Positions 21,397-25,743 of a stretch of DNA of 25,743 bases are shown here, piece by piece. Position 1 is the first letter of the stretch. Each line of letters begins with the position of its first letter. A program made the position numbers and the translations under genes. The notes below the pieces were generated by a model. It was not told the DNA's origin, ran no database searches, and saw only the letters and a list, made by a program, of their open reading frames with translations. The stretch comes from a virus. Where the stretch lies: positions 1 through 25,743 of the IMG/VR virus record IMGVR_UViG_3300043434_000364; one strand, 5' to 3'.

Positions 21397-22128
21397 ATGA
21401 AAGATTTTTTACAAGATTTAGTTGCACATACATTACCGCTAGATGGGATCGAATTACTTAAAATTACAGCATCTCAAGACGAAACATTAATTGAATCATT
21501 ATCGGCTACTAAGTCGGCAATTCTTAGTGCTACTACAAAGGTTCCGATGTCTGAATTTGAAGGAGTATTCGGAATGCCTAACTTAAACAAATTGGACATT
21601 CATTTAAAGTGCCCGATGTACAAAGAAAATGCAACTATCGAAGTTGAATATTCTGTTAAAAATGACGAGAAGGTTCCATCGAGCTTACTTTTCTCAAACG
21701 AAACTAACGACTTCAATAACTCATATAGATTTATGAGTTCTGAATTAGTTAAAAATAAATTACCACAAACTACATTTAAAGGCGCAGTGTGGGATATTGA
21801 TATTAGTCCTTCTGTATTAAGTATACAAAAGCTAAAATTTCAAGCAAATGCACATTCCGAAGAAACTGTATTCGAAGTTAGCACTAACAATAACAACTTA
21901 ATTTTTAGTTTTGGTGACTCTAGTACACACGCAGGATCATTTATTTTTGAACATAATGTGTCATCACCGCTAAAACGCACATGGGAATATCCTGTAAAAG
22001 AAACATTAAGCATCTTAGGTCTATCTGGAGATAAGACCATGAAGATTTCTAATGCGGGCGTTATGCAAATTACAATCGATAGCGGAATTGCCGAATACAA
22101 CTATTTCTTACCGGCAAATACAAAATGA
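21397..22128 (+). CDS. 45: Probable sliding clamp (gp45-like)
   Basis: The product is 243 aa (T4 gp45 is 228) from the ATG at 21397, which has CGGAG upstream; a TTG at 21349 is in frame but lies in the promoter. The pattern is beta-rich with evenly spaced amphipathic helices. It has a central SEFEGVFGMPNLNKLDIHL and a C-terminal strand GVMQITIDSGIAEYNYFLPA, which resembles the closing strand of gp45/PCNA-type clamps. Position right after the polymerase and its own early promoter fit. The clamp would ring DNA and tether polymerase, and in T4 it also activates late transcription. Alternative: an unrelated beta-rich replication accessory protein. Confidence 0.7.
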   Translation: MKDFLQDLVAHTLPLDGIELLKITASQDETLIESLSATKSAILSATTKVPMSEFEGVFGMPNLNKLDIHLKCPMYKENATIEVEYSVKNDEKVPSSLLFSNETNDFNNSYRFMSSELVKNKLPQTTFKGAVWDIDISPSVLSIQKLKFQANAHSEETVFEVSTNNNNLIFSFGDSSTHAGSFIFEHNVSSPLKRTWEYPVKETLSILGLSGDKTMKISNAGVMQITIDSGIAEYNYFLPANTK

Positions 22129-22547
22129 TCGAAGACGACTTTAATTTAGAAACATTTGTAGATTTGTTCGACACAGCAATGATGTCGGACAATCCTACAG
22201 TTAAAAAGGCTTTTAAAAATCTAATGTTAGTTGCGACACTTGTTAATTCAGAAAATGATCCTAAAATAGGACCATTAAGAGAAATGGTTAAAACTATTGA
22301 AGATTTACAACAAAGAGTAAGAGTACTCGAAGCAAATAAGTACAGCACTTACGGACCTGTTACTATGCCAGCAACATCGACCCAGCCTCCGACCTGGATA
22401 GTTCCGACTCCTACAGTTGGATCACCTCAGACATATAATCAAACTATATCCACGGTAGGGATTGCTCCGACATATACTTCTTCTCCATTAACATCTAATC
22501 TTAGCTATTCATTAGACAATGTATATAACAAATTGGATGGTAAATGA
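22125..22547 (+). CDS. Coiled-coil protein with Thr/Pro-rich tail, function unknown
   Basis: The product is 140 aa. The N-terminal half is helical (FVDLFDTAMMSDNPTVKKAF) and ends in a coiled coil (LREMVKTIEDLQQRVRVLEA, about 49-68). The C-terminal half is low-complexity, rich in Thr, Pro and Ser (TSTQPPTWIVPTPT). It is coupled by ATGA overlaps to the clamp gene upstream and the DpdA-like gene downstream, so all three are co-expressed. No known domain is recognised; an oligomerising adaptor would fit the architecture. Confidence 0.55.
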   Translation: MIEDDFNLETFVDLFDTAMMSDNPTVKKAFKNLMLVATLVNSENDPKIGPLREMVKTIEDLQQRVRVLEANKYSTYGPVTMPATSTQPPTWIVPTPTVGSPQTYNQTISTVGIAPTYTSSPLTSNLSYSLDNVYNKLDGK

Positions 22548-24157
22548 ATAAAGATTTAACCACAACACAAAAAGACTATGCTGTATTCTTGCCAGCAACG
22601 TCGGGATTCTATTCTACTTTTATTGGGAAACAGCGATACGGTAATTATGTAGATCCTGCTCGTATTCCTGCATCTTTTGCTAATGGGATCGAAAGTTTAA
22701 ACTACTTAGATCCCGTTAAAGGATCATTTTACTATAACTGGTGCTTATACTCTGCAGGACATGCTAACTTAGATCTTACAAAGCATGACGAAAAAGAAGA
22801 CATGTTTCGTAACCGAGATCGAACCACTAGTTGGGTATTAGGAGACTCGGGCGGATTCCAGATAGGTAAAGGAGTATGGGCAGCCGATTGGAAGGATCCT
22901 AATTGCCCAAAGGCTCAAAAAAAGAGGGAACAAGTACTTACATGGATGGATTCTTTAATGGATTACGGTATGTGCTTAGATATTCCTGCATGGGTTGAAA
23001 GAAGTCCTACCGGTCGAGCTGCTACTGGCATTACAAGTTATGCAGAAGCTGTACAAGGAACTTATATTAATAACGACTGGTTTATTAATAATCGTAACGG
23101 TAATTGCAAATTTTTAAATGTTCTGCAAGGAGAAAGTTTTAACGAAGCAGACGACTGGTATGATCGCATGAAGAAGTATTGCGATCCGAAAGTATACGGA
23201 GATCGTGCATTTAACGGATGGGCAATGGGTGGACAAAACATGTGTGATGTTCATCTAGTTCTTAAAAGATTAGTAGCTTTAAGATTTGACGGTCTTTTAG
23301 AACAAGGATTGCACGATTGGATGCACTTCTTAGGAACTAGTAAATTAGAATGGGCGTGTTTACTTACTGATATTCAACGAGCTGTTCGAAAATATCATAA
23401 TCCAAATTTCACTATTAGTTTCGATTGTGCAAGTCCGTTCTTGGCAACTGCAAACGGACAAATTTATATTGTTACTGAAACTAATGATAGAGAAAAGTGG
23501 GTTTATCGCATGATGAAAAGTGCCGATGATAAAAAGTATGCAAATGATATTCGACTATTTAAAGATGCGGTTGTACAGGACAAAATATTTAAAAAAGGTA
23601 AAAAAAGTGCATACGGATTTGAACCTAGTCCATTGATCGATCAGGTACCTATTAAAGACATTTGTATTTACGCACCCGGCGATTTAAACAAAATAGGCAA
23701 AGAAGGAAAGACTAGTTGGGATAGTTTTAGTTATGCTATTCAAATGGGGCACAATGTTTGGCATCATATTAACGCTGTTCAAGAGGCAAATCGACAATAT
23801 GATGCACATTGTATTCCTGCAATGCTATCTGTTGTAGATTCGAATAAAAAAGTTCATAAAGAATACCCATACGGACATTTCTTTAAAAATATTGTTGATG
23901 CTATTTTTGCTACTAGCGATCGAGGTGTTGCCGAAGGGATAATTGAAGAATGTAAAAGATATTGGTTGGATATACCCGGAACAAGAGGTGCTGTTGGTTC
24001 TAAAACTATTAGTGCTAGACATAAATTTGGAGAGCACTTTGTTCAAGAAGATCCTGACTTTGAAAAGGAAATTGAAATATTTGATAAAGATGGGGAGTTT
24101 ACCCCTGCGGCTGTAGATAAGTTAGAAGAATTAGAGGACAATATTGATGAAACGTAA
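22544..24157 (+). CDS. dpdA: DpdA-like / queuine tRNA-ribosyltransferase-family transglycosylase
   Basis: The product is 537 aa. DSGGFQ at 101-106 is the TGT-family hallmark, and FDCASP…NGQIY around residue 293-308 matches FDCVxPTRxxRNGxxF of bacterial TGT, with D294 in the nucleophile position. The CxCxxC…H zinc motif of tRNA enzymes is not visible. At 537 aa it is longer than bacterial TGT (about 375), with extra C-terminal sequence. DpdA enzymes of this family swap guanine in DNA for preQ0-type 7-deazaguanines, protecting phage DNA from restriction. No preQ0-synthesis genes are in the window, so the base would come from elsewhere in the phage or from the host. It overlaps both neighbours. 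Confidence 0.8.
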   Translation: MNKDLTTTQKDYAVFLPATSGFYSTFIGKQRYGNYVDPARIPASFANGIESLNYLDPVKGSFYYNWCLYSAGHANLDLTKHDEKEDMFRNRDRTTSWVLGDSGGFQIGKGVWAADWKDPNCPKAQKKREQVLTWMDSLMDYGMCLDIPAWVERSPTGRAATGITSYAEAVQGTYINNDWFINNRNGNCKFLNVLQGESFNEADDWYDRMKKYCDPKVYGDRAFNGWAMGGQNMCDVHLVLKRLVALRFDGLLEQGLHDWMHFLGTSKLEWACLLTDIQRAVRKYHNPNFTISFDCASPFLATANGQIYIVTETNDREKWVYRMMKSADDKKYANDIRLFKDAVVQDKIFKKGKKSAYGFEPSPLIDQVPIKDICIYAPGDLNKIGKEGKTSWDSFSYAIQMGHNVWHHINAVQEANRQYDAHCIPAMLSVVDSNKKVHKEYPYGHFFKNIVDAIFATSDRGVAEGIIEECKRYWLDIPGTRGAVGSKTISARHKFGEHFVQEDPDFEKEIEIFDKDGEFTPAAVDKLEELEDNIDET

Positions 24158-24671
24158 TTATACAGACGGCTCTGCAGAAAACATTAAGTTTTTTACCGGA
24201 TATGAAGTCGAACACACTCCTGCATATGGAATGCACACGTTATTTGTAGTAGGGGTACAATTAGTTAAAGACATCGAAGATTGTTTAGCAATTTCAACCT
24301 ATGAAACTAGCCATATCTTTTTTGGTGCGAATCACAGCTACGATCCGTACGGATATGAGCAACATGAAGAATGGGAATCTATGATAAAGTATTTCTTAGA
24401 TAAAGATTACTTGTGCTCGTTAGATATTCCAATGAGTCAAGTTGAAGAATTTAACGAAAGCTGTTTATGTGAATATAATAACTTTATTCCACAAATTCGC
24501 GTTCCGATTCCGTATACTAAACTATGGAACTACAACACTACTATTAAAATTGATGATAAAGATTTTAATGCAACTAATCCAGGTGTATGGTCTCATAGTT
24601 TGCACACGTTAATGGACAAAAATGCATTTACGTCCTGGACTGCTTACAAAAACGATAATATTATTAAATAA
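24147..24671 (+). CDS. Unknown protein coupled to the DpdA-like gene
   Basis: The product is 174 aa from the ATG at 24147, with AGAGGA upstream; a TTG at 24144 is in frame. It overlaps the DpdA-like gene by 11 bases. It contains HTPAYGMHTLFVVGVQ (about 22-37), HIFFGANHSYDP (about 56-67) and KDYLCSLDIP, with several His, Asp and Cys that could bind metal. No family is recognised with certainty. Tight coupling suggests it works with the transglycosylase, for example on the 7-deazaguanine base or its precursor, but this is an inference from position. Confidence 0.6.
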   Translation: MKRNYTDGSAENIKFFTGYEVEHTPAYGMHTLFVVGVQLVKDIEDCLAISTYETSHIFFGANHSYDPYGYEQHEEWESMIKYFLDKDYLCSLDIPMSQVEEFNESCLCEYNNFIPQIRVPIPYTKLWNYNTTIKIDDKDFNATNPGVWSHSLHTLMDKNAFTSWTAYKNDNIIK

Positions 24672-24686
24672 GATTTATTCTTATTT
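24666..24686. terminator. AT-rich hairpin after the DpdA-partner gene
   Basis: AAATAAGA (24666-24673) pairs perfectly with TCTTATTT (24679-24686) around a 5-base loop. It contains the stop codon of the preceding gene and ends two bases before the next -35 box. The stem is weak and lacks a T tract beyond TTT, so it is a poor terminator; it could instead be an operator. Confidence 0.3.
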
Positions 24687-24687
24687 G

Positions 24688-24716
24688 TTGACATACTACT
24701 CTATTTTTTATACAAT
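24688..24716 (+). promoter_or_regulatory. Strong sigma70-type promoter of the 24723 gene
   Basis: TTGACA (24688-24693), 17 bases, then TACAAT (24711-24716; 5 of 6 matches). The expected start, about 7 bases downstream, coincides with the ATG at 24723, so the message could be leaderless. Confidence 0.7.
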
Positions 24717-24722
24717 AATAAT

Positions 24723-25091
24723 ATGAATAAAGAAACATCAATGATTTGGGTAACATTTAGCCGTGAAGGAATTCATTGTTATCCAGAGGCAGCAACTAAT
24801 CCTAATTTAAATGATGTTGCATTTTTATCACATCCGCATCGTCACATGTTCCATTTTAAAGTATGGATTGAAGTACAACACGACGATCGTGAAATCGAAT
24901 TTATTCAGTTTAAGAGATGGCTTGAAGGACTATATGGCACTAGCACACTTGAACTGAATCACAAATCCTGTGAAATGCTTGCACGTGAACTTTACGAGCA
25001 AATTAGTTACAGGTATCCAACTCGTGAGACTTGGATTGAAGTAAGCGAAGATGGCGAAAACGGCTGTCTTCTAAAATTTTTAAACCATTAA
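24723..25091 (+). CDS. Small conserved phage protein, function unknown
   Basis: The product is 122 aa, with a possible second start at residue 7 (ATG 24741). It contains FLSHPHRHMFHFKVWIEV (His-rich, about 38-55), FIQFKRWLEGLYG and a C-terminal IEVSEDGENGC. I recall close relatives in T4-like cyanophages, all of unknown role. The His cluster could bind metal. It has its own promoter, but no Shine-Dalgarno sequence precedes either ATG. It is followed after 18 bases by the next small gene, which has its own ribosome binding site. Confidence 0.65.
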   Translation: MNKETSMIWVTFSREGIHCYPEAATNPNLNDVAFLSHPHRHMFHFKVWIEVQHDDREIEFIQFKRWLEGLYGTSTLELNHKSCEMLARELYEQISYRYPTRETWIEVSEDGENGCLLKFLNH

Positions 25092-25109
25092 TAAAAGAGA
25101 AATATAAAA

Positions 25110-25394
25110 ATGGCTACTAACGAAAGATACTCAAACAAACAATCTAAGCAACGTTATTTTGATCGTCGCCCTGATATTGTTAAGATTTTTGATGATCTAG
25201 ACTTGTTCCTTAATTTTTGTCGTATCGAATTACTTCCATTTAACCCAGCAGACCTTTATAATAAACATTCAAGGGTTTGGCAATCTTATGAAAAGAGTAC
25301 AAGGCCACGTAAGCCTTGGAATGGGGAGAAAAAGCCTTGGAATCAAAATAAACAGTCTCAGGGCGCAAGAGTCAATAAACCAAGGTCTCACTAA
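25110..25394 (+). CDS. Small basic phage protein, function unknown
   Basis: The product is 94 aa. A helical middle (FDDLDLFLNFCRIELLPF) is followed by NPADLYNKHSRVWQSYE and a basic, disordered tail (RPRKPWNGEKKPWNQNKQ) with a repeated KPWN motif. I recall this type in cyanophages, without a role. The basic tail suggests contact with nucleic acid. The AAAGAG ribosome binding site is weak to fair. It overlaps the next gene by one base (TAATG). Confidence 0.6.
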   Translation: MATNERYSNKQSKQRYFDRRPDIVKIFDDLDLFLNFCRIELLPFNPADLYNKHSRVWQSYEKSTRPRKPWNGEKKPWNQNKQSQGARVNKPRSH

Positions 25395-25743
25395 TGACAA
25401 TTTTTCTAGTTGATCTAGAAGCAGTTGATACAAGGTACACGGGTCAGTGGAAGACCCATGTACCTTCCATGCTTAAAGAAAAAGGACATGAAGTATACAT
25501 TATATCAGGCCCTGCTGACATCCCAGCTGCTACTACTCCCGGCGCTTTTCTTAATTTTGGCGGCACCAACATATACAAGGCTGCACAAGTGGAAAGTATA
25601 TCTAGACTCTTCACGGCAGGCAAGATTGTTGCTGGCGATCATTTTGTCTTTACAGATGCTTGGCATCCTGGCATTATCAACTTAAAGTATATGAGCGAGT
25701 TGCTACAAATTCCTGTAACAATTCACGCATTATGGCATGCCGG
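25394..25743 (+). CDS. Glycosyltransferase-like conserved phage protein (partial, runs off the window)
   Basis: The ATG at 25394 opens a frame that stays open to the window end (116 codons plus two bases). The product begins MTIFLVDLEAVDTRYTGQW and continues with EKGHEVYIISGPADIP, a Rossmann-like first half (strand, helix, strand), then DHFVFTDAWHPGIINLKYMS. I recall proteins of this kind in T4-like marine phages, sometimes labelled glycosyltransferase. The fold pattern fits a GT-B-type N-terminal domain, but the catalytic half is beyond the window. A role in modifying phage DNA or surface sugars is possible. Confidence 0.6.
   Translation, partial: MTIFLVDLEAVDTRYTGQWKTHVPSMLKEKGHEVYIISGPADIPAATTPGAFLNFGGTNIYKAAQVESISRLFTAGKIVAGDHFVFTDAWHPGIINLKYMSELLQIPVTIHALWHA

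Noticed and set aside
22544-24157. Ordinary tRNA-guanine transglycosylase for queuosine
   Set aside because: It is much longer than bacterial TGT, lacks a visible zinc motif and lies in a phage replication region; a tRNA role is not fully excluded.
25425-25685. 86-aa plus-strand frame at the right end
   Set aside because: It is out of frame inside the better gene starting at 25394, which has a one-base overlap with its neighbour and a coherent Rossmann-like product.
1-25743. tRNA genes, CRISPR arrays, insertion sequences or integrase attachment sites
   Set aside because: I looked for T-arm-like motifs, regularly spaced repeats, transposase motifs and terminal inverted repeats and saw none; gaps between genes are too short for most of these.

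Overview
The window looks like a piece of a T4-like (straight-tailed, contractile-tail type) bacteriophage genome from a low-GC marine lineage, comparable in gene content to T4-like cyanophages and pelagiphages. The support is a family B DNA polymerase of gp43 type, a gp44-type clamp loader subunit, a likely gp45 sliding clamp, a gp31/GroES-type co-chaperonin, a dCMP deaminase, a PhoH ATPase, a DsbA-like late DNA-binding protein, several virion proteins of types I recall from marine T4-like phages, and NATAAATA late-promoter motifs. The DNA is AT-rich and almost fully coding. All genes but phoH read left to right, with many ATGA stop/start overlaps. An inner/outer membrane spanin pair indicates a Gram-negative host. 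I see no tRNA, no CRISPR array, no insertion sequence and no photosynthesis gene, so the host species stays open.

Layout. 1-1670: the end of a large virion protein cut by the window edge, a tail-fibre/baseplate-type protein and a small conserved protein. 1680-4284: a DnaE-like fragment, a small protein, GroES/gp31, clamp loader gp44 and dCMP deaminase, closed by a strong hairpin. 4303-5022: phoH on the minus strand, with a structured leader. 5182-6523: two virion-type proteins behind late-promoter motifs. 6523-9135: a lysis and envelope block (GH19 endolysin, two-TM i-spanin with a nested o-spanin, a second lipoprotein, a small helical protein, a holin-like protein and a small secreted basic protein). 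9145-12384: a proteostasis block (DnaJ and ClpA), each gene with its own sigma70-like promoter. 12371-18157: a run of virion-type proteins, several sharing a short N-terminal peptide that resembles the T4 internal-protein capsid-targeting signal. 18226-22128: replication and late transcription (DsbA, a structured noncoding stretch with a tiny ORF, DNA polymerase, sliding clamp). 22125-24671: an unknown protein, a DpdA/TGT-like 7-deazaguanine transglycosylase and its unknown partner. 24723-end: two small conserved proteins and a truncated gene resembling a phage glycosyltransferase-type protein.

How the genes fit together. Early-type promoters (TTGAC-N17-TATAAT-like) precede dnaJ, clpA, the clamp gene, the 24723 gene, the DnaE-like gene and probably dsbA. 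NATAAATA or CTAAATA motifs precede virion genes. The most interesting points are a ClpA that keeps an IGF ClpP-docking tripeptide without a phage ClpP in view, the dnaJ promoter with an inverted repeat around its -10 box, the putative injected-protein cassette with EF-hand-like repeats and a membrane/peptidoglycan-binding member, the DpdA-like DNA-modification gene, and RNA-structure candidates before phoH and DNA polymerase.
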